A stretch of DNA of 61,387 nt, taken from a virus. Below the pieces are notes generated by a model. It worked only from the letters and a program-made list of their open reading frames with translations, did not search any database and was not told the DNA's origin. Position numbers and translations under genes: made by a program. Numbering within the stretch: position 1 is the first letter of the stretch; every line of letters starts with the position of its first letter. The DNA is taken from the IMG/VR virus record IMGVR_UViG_3300028103_000018, positions 1-61,387 of that record. One strand, written 5' to 3'. Shown here one piece after another: positions 36,339-44,007 of the stretch.

Positions 36339-36370
36339 GTTGTCCTTTTTGCGCTAGAGCAGCGTTTGCG

Positions 36371-36568
36371 TCAGTCCTCTTCGGCTTGTTGCACCAGTTT
36401 GTCCCAGATTTCCTGGAATTCCTGGCGTGCCTGCTGGAGTCCTGCGAGTTTGCCAACCATCATTTTGTATTCGGCGTAGTCACCGCACGAACCAGAGACG
36501 AGATGAGTGGCGTTTGTCTCTGAAAGCTCGTCAATCCTCTTGAAGAACCTAGATCGTAGGTCCAACAT
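36371..36568 (-). CDS. Small helical phage protein
   Basis: 65 residues, overlapping the portal stop by 20 nt. FKRIDELSETNATHLVSGSCGDYAEYKMMVGKLAGLQQAR has the SGSCxDYxEYKxxVGxxxGL pattern of a small conserved protein found after podovirus portals. Structural or assembly role unknown. Confidence 0.55.
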   Translation of the reverse strand: MLDLRSRFFKRIDELSETNATHLVSGSCGDYAEYKMMVGKLAGLQQARQEFQEIWDKLVQQAEED

Positions 36569-39122
36569 TGCCTCCCATGGAGTCCATCCTGGCTAAGATC
36601 TCCGCAATCTTGGCCTTTGCCATGTCGTTTTCGGTCTGAATCCGCTGCATTTCGGCCTGGATCCTGGCCTCAGACTCCTGGCGCTCCTTCTGGAGACGCT
36701 GAACGTCGAGTTGCAGCTTCTGATTCTCTAGCGCCAGTTCACTTTGGGTCTGCTGTGCGCGCTGTGCAGCGGCCTGCTGGGCAACCTGAGCCTGAGATTG
36801 AATCCTAGCGCTCTCCAATTGAGCCTTCGTCTGGTTCTTGACGATCTCAAGCTGGGCTTTCTGCTGCGATTCCTGCGCCTTCTGCTGCAACTCAGCCTGC
36901 TTGATCTGCAACTCAGCCTGCTGAAGCTGCATAACGGGGTCCTGAGCCTGCTGCTGGAACTGCTGTTGCTGCTGTTGAGCCTGCGCCTGCTGCAAGAGCA
37001 TCTGCGAAGCATCGGCAATAGCCTTGGAGAGATTGGATTCAATATCCCCAGGCATGGGTTCTCCCGGCGCGGGAAGCGGGATACCCAGCTTCTGCTCGAT
37101 CTGGGCGCGATATGCAAAGCCTACATGCTCTGCAATGTGCGCCATGAACGAAGCAAAGATAGCGTTTGCCTGAGGATTCTGTCCCAACTGCTGTTGGACG
37201 GAAGGATTCTGCACATACGCCATGTGCGCCTTGATGTGCGACTCGTGATCCTGCACCTGATAAGCCTTCGCAGGCTTCATGTTGGTGAGGTTCAGGTTCT
37301 CTGAGATTGGATCGAGGAGTGGGGCATCCATCTTCTCAGGGATAATCTTCTTCACATCCTTAACACCCAGGACTTCCAGCATCTTCCGATGCAACTCAGG
37401 CAGGTCGTAGAACTGCGGCGCTTGCGCGGCGAGTTGGATTGCAGCCTGATACTGCATCACCCGCTGCGACATCGTGGCCGCATTCGGATCAGAGACAGGG
37501 ATCACATCGATACGGTCGTCAAAGTCAGACCGCTTATCCCCATTCATCTTCCCGAAGTCAATCTTGTAGCGGCTGGAACCGCTGTCACGGATAACCCGAA
37601 CGAGAATAGCGAACTCGTCCTGGAGAGAAGCGTGAAGTCGAGCCTGAATGGCGCTCATGACCTTCAGCGCCCGCTCCATAATCGCCAGAGTTGTGCCTAC
37701 TGGCGCTTGCGAATTGACATCCCCAATCTCAGCGTCCGCGATAGAAGCGAGTCTGCGGCCATCCTCCACCACGTTTCCGAGGAGTTGGAACAGTGTCTGC
37801 GATGGCTCTTTATAAGGAAGAGGGTAAAGCGACCTCGCAATGTCCCCGTTAGCGACATCAACGTCTCTCCATTCACCCGGTTGGATCGGAGAATCGTCTC
37901 CGGCAACCCGCATCCCCTTTGCCTTCAGCCCGCCAGGAAGATTCGAGAGAGTGCCGGAATCAATCAACTGGCGCAGAATGGCAGTCGAAGCCTTCGCATT
38001 AGCGCCGATCAGATGGATCAACCCGTAGCCGTACGCCCCAATCCCAGGGACATAGTTGTAGGAGGAGAACCAGATCAGCTTGTTCTTCTTGGGATCTTCT
38101 TCGTCCCAGTTCTTGTAGACAGAAAGGACCTTGCCGGAAGACTTGTCTACAGTGACGACATAAGGTAATGCAATGCCAGTAGGGCTACCATCATCGTCAG
38201 TATGCTCCAGGCCAGGAATATCGAGATCGATATGAGCCTCAAGAAGAGTAACGGATTCCTCGTCGCCCTGCTTGTACTCGTAGCTAACCTTGTCAATCTT
38301 GTCCTGAAGCTGAGAGTTGGATTCGTAGTCAGGCTGGATGTCAACATCGCGATAGAACCCAGTGTACTGTAGCTTCTTGACTTCGTTGATGTTCTTTGTA
38401 AGGACATGGATATACCTGCTGGCCGTCTTGAGAGACGTAGCGCCATACGGCATAATGAAGTCCTGCGCCGGAACATACTTTACCTCAGGCATGTCCGTCA
38501 GGGGATCGAAACAGATCTTCTTGAAAGCAGACCCACACAGCGCCAGACCGAAGAGCATGCGCTCGGTCTCTGGGCGGTAGTCCTTCAACTCCTGGGTCAG
38601 CAGATAGTTGAGATCCGTCTGGATGCGCAGCGCCTGATCTTCCTTCTCGTCAGTGACCTCGCCAATGATCTGAGTCTTTACCGGGCCAGATGCCGGGAAG
38701 ATCTCCATGATGGCGTTGGACTGGAAGCGGACAGCCGCCTCCATGATCATGTTGTGGTACAGCCCACAAGCGCCAGCCCAAGGCTTGTTCCTGTCCTCGG
38801 TCTTTACCCCGAGGTAATCGAGGCCATCCTTATATGCACGCTCCCAGTCCTGCCGGGAGTTCAGGTCCTCTTGAAAGACATCCTGGATCTTGCGACCGAT
38901 AGAGGCAAGCTCAGAGTCGTCGATATGCTCTGCGAGGTTCGCGGAGTGGGGGAGGTCGCCCAGTGACTCTCCCCCTTCCTCCGGCGGTCCGAATTCGATG
39001 ATCATGCCACCGTCTTCGGTTTCGATAGACACAGCCTCTGGATTTAGAACACCGATTTCAATCTCGGCGCTCTCTTCAACTTCAGGACCGAAGTCCATTT
39101 CATCAAGAGGCTTGTCAATCAT
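36549..39122 (-). CDS. Portal protein
   Basis: 857 residues. The wing/stem region ELASIGRKIQDVFQEDLNSRQDWERAYKDGLDYLGVKTEDRNKPWAGACGLYHNMIMEAAVRFQSNAIMEIFPA and the later LIGANAKASTAILRQLIDSGTLSNLPGGLKAKGM are strongly conserved in P22/N4-like portals. The last 170 residues are a Gln-rich coiled coil (QAQAQQQQQQFQQQAQD) that may form the barrel inside the head. It forms the DNA gateway and docks the terminase. Confidence 0.85.
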   Translation of the reverse strand: MIDKPLDEMDFGPEVEESAEIEIGVLNPEAVSIETEDGGMIIEFGPPEEGGESLGDLPHSANLAEHIDDSELASIGRKIQDVFQEDLNSRQDWERAYKDGLDYLGVKTEDRNKPWAGACGLYHNMIMEAAVRFQSNAIMEIFPASGPVKTQIIGEVTDEKEDQALRIQTDLNYLLTQELKDYRPETERMLFGLALCGSAFKKICFDPLTDMPEVKYVPAQDFIMPYGATSLKTASRYIHVLTKNINEVKKLQYTGFYRDVDIQPDYESNSQLQDKIDKVSYEYKQGDEESVTLLEAHIDLDIPGLEHTDDDGSPTGIALPYVVTVDKSSGKVLSVYKNWDEEDPKKNKLIWFSSYNYVPGIGAYGYGLIHLIGANAKASTAILRQLIDSGTLSNLPGGLKAKGMRVAGDDSPIQPGEWRDVDVANGDIARSLYPLPYKEPSQTLFQLLGNVVEDGRRLASIADAEIGDVNSQAPVGTTLAIMERALKVMSAIQARLHASLQDEFAILVRVIRDSGSSRYKIDFGKMNGDKRSDFDDRIDVIPVSDPNAATMSQRVMQYQAAIQLAAQAPQFYDLPELHRKMLEVLGVKDVKKIIPEKMDAPLLDPISENLNLTNMKPAKAYQVQDHESHIKAHMAYVQNPSVQQQLGQNPQANAIFASFMAHIAEHVGFAYRAQIEQKLGIPLPAPGEPMPGDIESNLSKAIADASQMLLQQAQAQQQQQQFQQQAQDPVMQLQQAELQIKQAELQQKAQESQQKAQLEIVKNQTKAQLESARIQSQAQVAQQAAAQRAQQTQSELALENQKLQLDVQRLQKERQESEARIQAEMQRIQTENDMAKAKIAEILARMDSMGGNVGPTI

Positions 39123-39127
39123 TTCGG

Positions 39128-39418
39128 TTACTCTTCTTCTTTAGGGGCGGTGGCGACAGCGTCAGCCTGAAGCATGACCTGCCAAGTGTTCGGGTTATTT
39201 TCGATGGTAACCCGAATCAGGCCCACGTTATGACCAGTGGAGCCATTGTTGTACGTCAGGCAATACTGACGGGCTTCACCATCGCTGGGTTCAGGAAACG
39301 GGCCGCTCCACTCGGGAATGTAGATGGCAGCAACACCATTGCCAATGTTGGCAGCATTCAGTTGAGCGACAGTCTCATCGACTTGCGCCATGGTAGTCAG
39401 TTGGTTCGGATTGAACAT
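39128..39418 (-). CDS. Small protein between TerL and portal
   Basis: 96 residues, 2 nt after the TerL stop and 5 nt before portal. Acidic; begins MAQVDETVAQLNAANIGNGVAAIYIPEWSGP and then becomes beta-rich. Small head-completion or packaging accessory proteins often occupy this place; no family recognised. Confidence 0.5.
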   Translation of the reverse strand: MFNPNQLTTMAQVDETVAQLNAANIGNGVAAIYIPEWSGPFPEPSDGEARQYCLTYNNGSTGHNVGLIRVTIENNPNTWQVMLQADAVATAPKEEE

Positions 39419-39420
39419 GG

Positions 39421-41949
39421 TCAGTAGTAGTCTGCTTTCTTTCTCGAAATAGGCTCTTCATCTTCATCAGACTGCGTTGAGATAAAACCGCCCTGTCTAA
39501 ATCTCAACAGAGCCTGAGTAGAACTGTCAACAAGATCATCGTGGTCAGAGTTTGGAAAAGAAGCAAACTGCTCGATAACCTCTTCCGCCCATCGCAACGG
39601 AGGAGCATAGACAAAGCCAGAAGCAAATATGTCGCTTACGGCATTAACACGAGCAATCTTGTCATTCCCTCGTGATGGAGTGTAATCCTGTATCGGTATG
39701 CCCATGCGGCGCATTTCAAAGACAAGGGGAGCGCCAGCAGCTTTTGCTTCGATGATGCAAGAGTCTGGCTTCCAATACCTGTACTCCTCCAGTGCCTTCT
39801 GCTTCAACTCTGGGAACTCTAGCTTGTCCTGGAATGCGTTCAGCAGGATGATGTTCGTCCGCTTCTTCCCGTCAGAGTCGCTGTCGTAGAAGACGCCCCA
39901 GGTCGTGCAGGCAGAGTAGTCCGAGCGGGTTCCCTTGGTCAGCGCCGTGTCCCAGCTTTGGATGATGTATTCGCAGTTTGGCGGGTCGTCCCTGTCCCAG
40001 ATCTTCCACCAGTCCCTCTTTATAAGCGCACCTTCTTCTGAGGTGGGATTCTGCTGGTACTGGGCAGACCACTTTGAAACAGGAAGTTCGGCACGGATCT
40101 TGGAGAGTTCGTCCAGAGACCAGAATTCAGGCCAGAGCGGCTGGCCGGAGGGCATGATGGCCGGGAACTCGATGACTTCCCACTCGTCCACGCCATCTCT
40201 CTGCGCTGCTGCTTTCAATATTTGCCCACAGAGATCACGCTTGCTCCAGCGCGTCATGACGACCACGATGGCACCTCCAGGCTGAAGACGCTGCCTGGGG
40301 CCTGATGTGTACCACTCATACACACCATCGTAGATTGCTGGATTTGTTGCAGCCAGAGTAGCTTCCTGTTCGGAGTTGTGGGTAACGACATACCCCCTGC
40401 CAGCCAGGAAGAGTCCATCTGGCCTATTCACGGTGATGCACTGAACGTCTCCCCGCAGGTCGGTCTTCTCGATCTTATAGGACCTCTGCCTCTTGTCGGT
40501 TGGAGTCCTGGTTCTCTCTCTCTTTCGCGGGAGCCTACAGCACCCGAACAACTTGAAGTTGACCCTATAGACAGTGGACTCGCTATACCCCTTGGCTTCG
40601 TATTGCTTGACCGACGCCTTGACCCCAAGGCTATGCACGAGTTCCCTCAGGCCAGAAGAGAGGAGGCGGTTCGTGTTGTTGAAGGAACACTGCCCGTCGA
40701 TGGTCACATTGCCATCAGAATCCATCAACCCCTGAATCAAGGAGAGGCGCTGCTCAACGGAAGATGTGAAATATTCCTCTGGGATGTGCTTGTTGTTGAG
40801 AACCCCGATGTCCCTCAACTTCACCATCAGCTTTAGAGCGCCAAAGGAGTACGGGTCAGCGTGATCTGTAGTCTCATACCCCGCAAGTTCAAACTGAGAA
40901 CGGATGAACTGAATATCGATGGTGTCGGCGCTTATCCTGCCCAAACTGGAAGTGCCGTTGCCAAGCCAGTAGCCGAGGACGTATGGGTCAATCGGCAGGT
41001 CCTTGTGCGGGTATTGAACCTCGTGGTGCCGAGGAAGGCATGGCCTGTTTGGCTTCGACCATTCCGCAAGCTCCCTGGCTGTCGCGTTCTTGACCTTGGC
41101 CTTCTTGATATTCGTGTCGGACATGTAGGGCCAGAGATGCCCGCCATCACACATGATGGATTCCCCATCATCCGTCGTCAGGCGATAGAGTTCCCTGTCC
41201 TTCCAGACCTCAGACTTCGCCAGCACCTCAACCGGAAGACCGTCAGGGCCGTACACAAAGTCGCCAACACGAAGCTCCTCGACAGTCTTGAAGCCATTTG
41301 GTGTTGGTATGCATTCAGTGGTAAGGAGTGCATGAGGGTCATCAATAATTAAAAGGTCACTCCCTTTACCACTTACAGATCCCCCGACGCCAATGGCAAA
41401 GTACTCACCCTGCTTACTGGTGTTCCACCTTCCTGCTGCTTTGGAATCTGATGACAAGGCGACTCCAGGGAATACTGTTTGGTAATGACTGCTACCCACT
41501 AGATTCCTGACCTTTCTACCGAACCCAACGGCCAATTCGGCTGTGTGAGAGGTTTGGATGATCTTTCGATCAGGATACTTCCCCAAGTACCATGCAGGCA
41601 AAAGATATGAACTGAATTCGCTTTTTGAGTGACGAGGCGCCATGTTGATGATGAGACGCTTACATTTGCCTTCAGCCACCCTCTCGAATGCGTCTGCCAT
41701 GATCGCATGGTGCCGACCAGGAATGAACGCAGGCCACATCTCCTTGACGAAGTCTATGAACTTGGTCTGGCACGCCTGGACCTTCAACTGCTTCTCATAC
41801 GCTTCCAGCAGGCTCATCAACTCCACCTGCTCGTGGTACGGCAGCTTCTTCGCGTTCTGGATGATGGTGTCGATCTGCTGCGGAGTGTACTTCCCCGCAA
41901 GGACATTCCTTATATTCACACCACCATCATCTCCCACCCAGTGCCACAA
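39421..41949 (-). CDS. terL: Terminase large subunit, interrupted by an intein
   Basis: 842 codons. ATPase part: Walker A-like MAPRHSKSE (about residues 103-111) and Walker B DLLIIDDPH (198-206). Nuclease part: SWDTALTKGTRSDYSA, IIEAKAAGAPLVFEMR and NSDHDDLVDSSTQALLRF. Residues 207-525 are an intein; the mature enzyme would be about 523 residues, normal for the family. The frame opens at a TTG (41949); GTG 41919, with GGGAG 11 nt upstream, is an alternative start. It translocates DNA into the prohead and cuts concatemers. TerS lies 6.4 kb away, not adjacent. Confidence 0.92.
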   Translation of the reverse strand: MWHWVGDDGGVNIRNVLAGKYTPQQIDTIIQNAKKLPYHEQVELMSLLEAYEKQLKVQACQTKFIDFVKEMWPAFIPGRHHAIMADAFERVAEGKCKRLIINMAPRHSKSEFSSYLLPAWYLGKYPDRKIIQTSHTAELAVGFGRKVRNLVGSSHYQTVFPGVALSSDSKAAGRWNTSKQGEYFAIGVGGSVSGKGSDLLIIDDPHALLTTECIPTPNGFKTVEELRVGDFVYGPDGLPVEVLAKSEVWKDRELYRLTTDDGESIMCDGGHLWPYMSDTNIKKAKVKNATARELAEWSKPNRPCLPRHHEVQYPHKDLPIDPYVLGYWLGNGTSSLGRISADTIDIQFIRSQFELAGYETTDHADPYSFGALKLMVKLRDIGVLNNKHIPEEYFTSSVEQRLSLIQGLMDSDGNVTIDGQCSFNNTNRLLSSGLRELVHSLGVKASVKQYEAKGYSESTVYRVNFKLFGCCRLPRKRERTRTPTDKRQRSYKIEKTDLRGDVQCITVNRPDGLFLAGRGYVVTHNSEQEATLAATNPAIYDGVYEWYTSGPRQRLQPGGAIVVVMTRWSKRDLCGQILKAAAQRDGVDEWEVIEFPAIMPSGQPLWPEFWSLDELSKIRAELPVSKWSAQYQQNPTSEEGALIKRDWWKIWDRDDPPNCEYIIQSWDTALTKGTRSDYSACTTWGVFYDSDSDGKKRTNIILLNAFQDKLEFPELKQKALEEYRYWKPDSCIIEAKAAGAPLVFEMRRMGIPIQDYTPSRGNDKIARVNAVSDIFASGFVYAPPLRWAEEVIEQFASFPNSDHDDLVDSSTQALLRFRQGGFISTQSDEDEEPISRKKADYY
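40375..41331 (-). mobile_element. Intein with LAGLIDADG domain inside TerL
   Basis: 319 residues, inserted between His206 of the IDDPH motif and SEQEA. It starts ALLTTECIPTPNGFKTVEELRVGDFVYG (splicing block A, with Ala at position 1, not Cys/Ser), has CDGGHLWPY as block B, and ends GRGYVVTHN before Ser+1. The two endonuclease motifs are VLGYWLGNGTS and LIQGLMDSDGNV; the first has Asn where the catalytic Asp is usual, so cutting may be impaired. An Ala1 intein would use the Ser+1 or an internal nucleophile pathway (class 2 or 3 type). Confidence 0.9.
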
Positions 41950-41957
41950 CGGTAGAA

Positions 41958-41963
41958 TCTATA
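41958..41963 (-). promoter_or_regulatory. Possible -10 element for terL operon
   Basis: TATAGA on the - strand, with a poor -35 (TTTCCA) 18 bp upstream, places transcription start close to the TTG 41949 and 30-40 nt before GTG 41919. It matters because a terminator (42277-42305) blocks read-through from the upstream - strand genes, so the virion operon needs its own promoter. Confidence 0.3.
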
Positions 41964-41980
41964 CGAGGGGAAAAGGCTGA

Positions 41981-42265
41981 ATGGAAACTTCTTGGATCTC
42001 CATTGGGATCACCGCTTTGGTTCTGATCGTGCAACTCACGAACAGATACAACAAAGACGGAGCGGCTTCCGAGATCAACATCCGAAGCCTTGAGAATTCA
42101 ATCACCCAAGAGATGGCGAAGATCCAGGTCCAGATCGCCAAGCTACCCGACGACCTGATGACAAGAGTCGGGCAGATCTACGTTACCAGCGACAGGTACA
42201 TCGCTGAACTCGAAGGCATTCGCGCTAGGCTCCGCAACGTAGAGCAGTCGATCAACAATCAATAG
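41981..42265 (+). CDS. Membrane-anchored coiled-coil protein
   Basis: 94 residues, divergent from terL. Residues 4-20 (SWISIGITALVLIVQLT) are one hydrophobic segment, followed by helical DGAASEINIRSLENSITQEMAKIQVQIAKL and IAELEGIRARLRNVEQSINN. GAGGGGAAAAGG lies just before ATG. Topology would suit a spanin or holin-type accessory, or a membrane tether; the function is unknown. TAGAAT at 41953-41958 could be its -10. Confidence 0.55.
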   Translation: METSWISIGITALVLIVQLTNRYNKDGAASEINIRSLENSITQEMAKIQVQIAKLPDDLMTRVGQIYVTSDRYIAELEGIRARLRNVEQSINNQ

Positions 42266-42276
42266 CGCCAGAAAAA

Positions 42277-42305
42277 AGGGCTTGCCCAATTCGTTGACAA
42301 GCCCT
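42277..42305 (-). terminator. Intrinsic terminator, - strand
   Basis: 8-bp stem AGGGCTTG/CAAGCCCT with a 13-nt loop. On the - strand it is followed by a run of six T (the AAAAAA at 42272-42277 on +). It ends the three-gene - operon starting at 43209 before it reaches terL. In the + direction there is no T-run. Confidence 0.8.
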
Positions 42306-42374
42306 GTACACCAAACCGATAGGAGACTTTCGGAGCGCCCAGCCGTCAGACTGGACAGACCCATCCTATCACAC

Positions 42375-42635
42375 TCATCTGCTTCCATAAACCCTGATCT
42401 CGTAGACCCCGTCCACGATCTTCATACCGTACTCTGAATCCTCTCCAGGCTCCACCAAGCAAGACTCAACCCAACTCATAACCTCAGTTCTTTCGTACCG
42501 GACAACCCTACCCTTGTACTTGAGATACGAAGGCCCGTAGCCTATACTGCGCCAGTGCTTCAGGCATGGGATTGAGATCCTTGTGTACTCAGACAACTCC
42601 TGTTCTGTCATGAGCATAGTGGCGTCTGGATTCAT
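42375..42635 (-). CDS. AlpA/excisionase-type HTH protein
   Basis: 86 residues. MLMTEQELSEYTRISIPCLKHWRSIGYGPSYLKYKGRVVRYERTEVMSWVES is a HTH_17 (MerR/AlpA-like winged helix) domain: first helix, turn, recognition helix, and the RYxxxEV wing with a Trp. Such proteins act as excisionases or small repressors. It is the distal gene of the - operon; three similar proteins are encoded on + at 44.2-44.9 kb. Confidence 0.75.
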   Translation of the reverse strand: MNPDATMLMTEQELSEYTRISIPCLKHWRSIGYGPSYLKYKGRVVRYERTEVMSWVESCLVEPGEDSEYGMKIVDGVYEIRVYGSR

Positions 42636-42647
42636 AGACCGAGAATA

Positions 42648-42908
42648 TCAATACTCGATCTTGAAAGTCCTTCTGCCGTCCTTAAACCCCACATAGTTGG
42701 ACAGGAACGGCTTTCCTCCATTGAAGAGCTTGACGGTGTCAGCGAGGTGTTCCACCCACTCCTCTCCTTCCTTTACCTTCTGCTCTTCCCTGGCGATCTC
42801 TTCTGCCAGCGCCGAATCAATCTGAGTACTCGTCAGCTTGCCCATGCTCTTCGCCTTGCGCCGTAGAACTCTTTCGGCTTCTTGTTGAATCAGCTTGTCT
42901 CTTTCCAC
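42648..42908 (-). CDS. Small charged protein, unknown
   Basis: 86 residues from GTG 42908, chosen because AGAGGAG lies 5 nt upstream. Highly charged helices (ERDKLIQQEAERVLRRKAKSM; LAEEIAREEQKVKEGEEWVEHLADTV), then NGGKPFLSNYVGFKDGRRTFKIEY. It overlaps the previous gene by 92 nt. Function unknown. Confidence 0.5.
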   Translation of the reverse strand: MERDKLIQQEAERVLRRKAKSMGKLTSTQIDSALAEEIAREEQKVKEGEEWVEHLADTVKLFNGGKPFLSNYVGFKDGRRTFKIEY

Positions 42909-43209
42909 CTTTGCTCCTCTTTGTGATCTTCCATCCCCCAGGCGGCATGCCGTACATGTACTCGGCGCACATGACGAGGTGGTCTCCCCAAGGCGAGGCG
43001 CAAGTCTGTCGCATAGCGGCACGCCCTTCCTTCAGGAACAGTTCCCACTTCGTCGGCTCCTTGCGCATGATGATCTTGCGCTTGAGTTCTGGGAACTCCC
43101 CGATAATCTCAGCCGCATCCCGATAGGGATTAGCGCCGGAATACAGGTCCTCTTGGTTCGCAATGAACTCCGACAGGCTCAGGGAGTTCAGCCACTCCTG
43201 GTATAGCAT
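42817..43209 (-). CDS. Unknown protein, first gene of a leaderless operon
   Basis: 130 residues from ATG 43209 (GTG 43215 is possible). Patterns: MLYQEWLNSLSLSEFIANQEDLYSG, EIIGEFPELKRKIIMRK, PWGDHLVMCAEYMYGMPPGGW, then a basic low-complexity tail. No Shine-Dalgarno; a promoter (TTGCAC-17-TACACT) ends 6 nt before the ATG, so the mRNA should begin at or next to the start codon. Function unknown; it may be early or regulatory. Confidence 0.5.
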   Translation of the reverse strand: MLYQEWLNSLSLSEFIANQEDLYSGANPYRDAAEIIGEFPELKRKIIMRKEPTKWELFLKEGRAAMRQTCASPWGDHLVMCAEYMYGMPPGGWKITKRSKGGKRQADSTRSRKSSTAQGEEHGQADEYSD

Positions 43210-43237
43210 GAACACAGTGTACTACTGTGGTTCATGC
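43206..43237. promoter_or_regulatory. Operator-like inverted repeat over a leaderless promoter
   Basis: Arms GCATGAACACAGT and ACTGTGGTTCATGC (one extra base in one arm) around a 5-nt centre. The repeat covers the -10 (43216-43221) and the ATG of the - strand gene. The -35 TTGCAC is at 43239-43244. A dimeric repressor bound here would block transcription; alternatively the RNA could fold. Confidence 0.65.
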
Positions 43238-43238
43238 C

Positions 43239-43295
43239 GTGCAATAGGGGCTACTCGGAGGCGGATGAGATACCTCGGGGAAACCCCTATTGCAC
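43239..43295. repeat. 12-bp perfect inverted repeat in divergent promoter region
   Basis: GTGCAATAGGGG (43239-43250) and CCCCTATTGCAC (43284-43295) are exact reverse complements, 33 nt apart. The left arm contains the -35 of the - strand promoter. The repeat lies between that promoter and the + strand ncRNA promoter, so it is well placed to coordinate both. Confidence 0.65.
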
Positions 43296-43340
43296 AATGG
43301 TTACCCCAGTCAAGGGTGAGCCTTGATTGTATCATTTTTA

Positions 43341-43368
43341 TTGACCAGAATCCCAACGCTGGTAGAAT
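43341..43368 (+). promoter_or_regulatory. Promoter of the large ncRNA
   Basis: TTGACC (43341-43346), 16-bp spacer, TAGAAT (43363-43368). Near-consensus sigma-70 promoter. Expected start at about 43375. No convincing + strand protein gene follows for 800 nt. Confidence 0.7.
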
Positions 43369-43374
43369 GGAATT

Positions 43375-43895
43375 GAGAGTCTGCTCGAAACTGCGGCTTG
43401 CCGCTGAGAACAAAAGGCAAACTTTTCATGCCGGTTACAACCAGTCCCGGTGTTGGTGCGAGGGGTTGCGGTGAGAGATGAGACCGATCCGCGTAGTAAA
43501 CTCATCAGCCAGCTCGGTTCAGACGCCCCGCAGTGAATCTGGGTGAGCCAGTAAGGGGTCTAACGGTCCACCGAAAGGTGTCCCAGGCGCAAGAGTCTGG
43601 ATGAGGTTGCTACGGAGGCATGGCCCCGATAGATTGTCCCGCTTCGTGGACTTGAGATAAGGGCGCAGGTGAAACTCCAGATCCGTAGCCGAGAGGACAG
43701 GTTGGTGCCACACCAGATAAGGCACCTGTGAAGTAGCGACGGTGGCTCCATACCGGATAGCCTAGTTCACAACGAGAGGGAGGTTACCTCTCGTGTGTCC
43801 ACGCTCTGGTTCACCACCCGGATAGAGGGGTCGGGTTGGTGCTTGAGAAAAAGGGGGGTGGGTCCCCGGGAGGGGGGAAGTCCCCCTCCCGTTAT
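43375..43895 (+). ncRNA. Large structured non-coding RNA (about 520 nt)
   Basis: A strong promoter and a strong terminator bracket a stretch without a plausible gene but with many helices: GCGGC/GCCGC (43393/43400), GATGAG/CTCATC (43477/43501), GACGCCCC/GGGGTC (43522/43555) enclosing CTGG/CCAG, CACC-GAAA-GGTG (43569-43580), GCTACGGA/TCCGTAGC (43609/43682, long range), GGTGCC/GGCACC with extension (43704/43721), GGCT/AGCC (43744/43759), ACGAGAGG/CCTCTCGT (43772/43787), and CACCA-CCCG/CGGG-TGGTG (43812/43832). It recalls ornate phage RNAs such as GOLLD or ROOL in size and in lying near a tRNA. I cannot assign it to either. Confidence 0.65.
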
Positions 43896-43897
43896 TG
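43868..43897 (+). terminator. Terminator of the large ncRNA
   Basis: Perfect 9-bp stem GGGAGGGGG/CCCCCTCCC (43868-43876 and 43882-43890) with loop GAAGT, followed by GTTATTGT. Very stable stem; the U-tract is short and mixed. Confidence 0.65.
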
Positions 43898-43961
43898 TCG
43901 CGCTCATGATCAAGCAGTCCGGCCCTCGTCCCTGAGGGTCGAGACAAGCGCGACGAATAAC
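43891..43961. repeat. Long hairpin directly after the ncRNA terminator
   Basis: GTTATTGTCGCGCT (43891-43904) pairs with AGCGCGACGAATAAC (43947-43961), 14 bp with one bulge. An inner CCCTC/GAGGG pair (about 43923-43937) is present. It starts at the base after the terminator stem, so it may be a second RNA domain, a DNA cruciform or a protein-binding site. Confidence 0.6.
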
Positions 43962-44007
43962 CAAGCGGGAAAGAGGCAAGCTGAACCTCAAAGACCCTCA
44001 AAGAAAA

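Noticed and set aside
42277-42305. Terminator for the + strand gene at 41981
   Set aside because: The T-run is only on the - strand side of the stem, so it acts mainly in the other direction.
43163-43474. Open + strand frame across the ncRNA promoter
   Set aside because: It starts inside the - strand gene, crosses the promoter, and the protein has no family-like pattern. A short ATG at 43367 giving about 36 residues with CWC is also not convincing.
43501-43507. Hammerhead-like CTGATGA on the - strand in the ncRNA
   Set aside because: No GAAA element or cleavage site in proper order nearby on that strand.
43375-43895. Group I or II intron, RNase P RNA or tmRNA
   Set aside because: No split gene or tRNA flanks it, no group II domain V, no RNase P or tmRNA signature words were found.
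43762-44001. Several 60-80-residue frames over the ncRNA 3' end and hairpins
   Set aside because: Low-complexity Pro/Arg/Gly readings of GC-rich stems, mutually overlapping on both strands and without ribosome sites.
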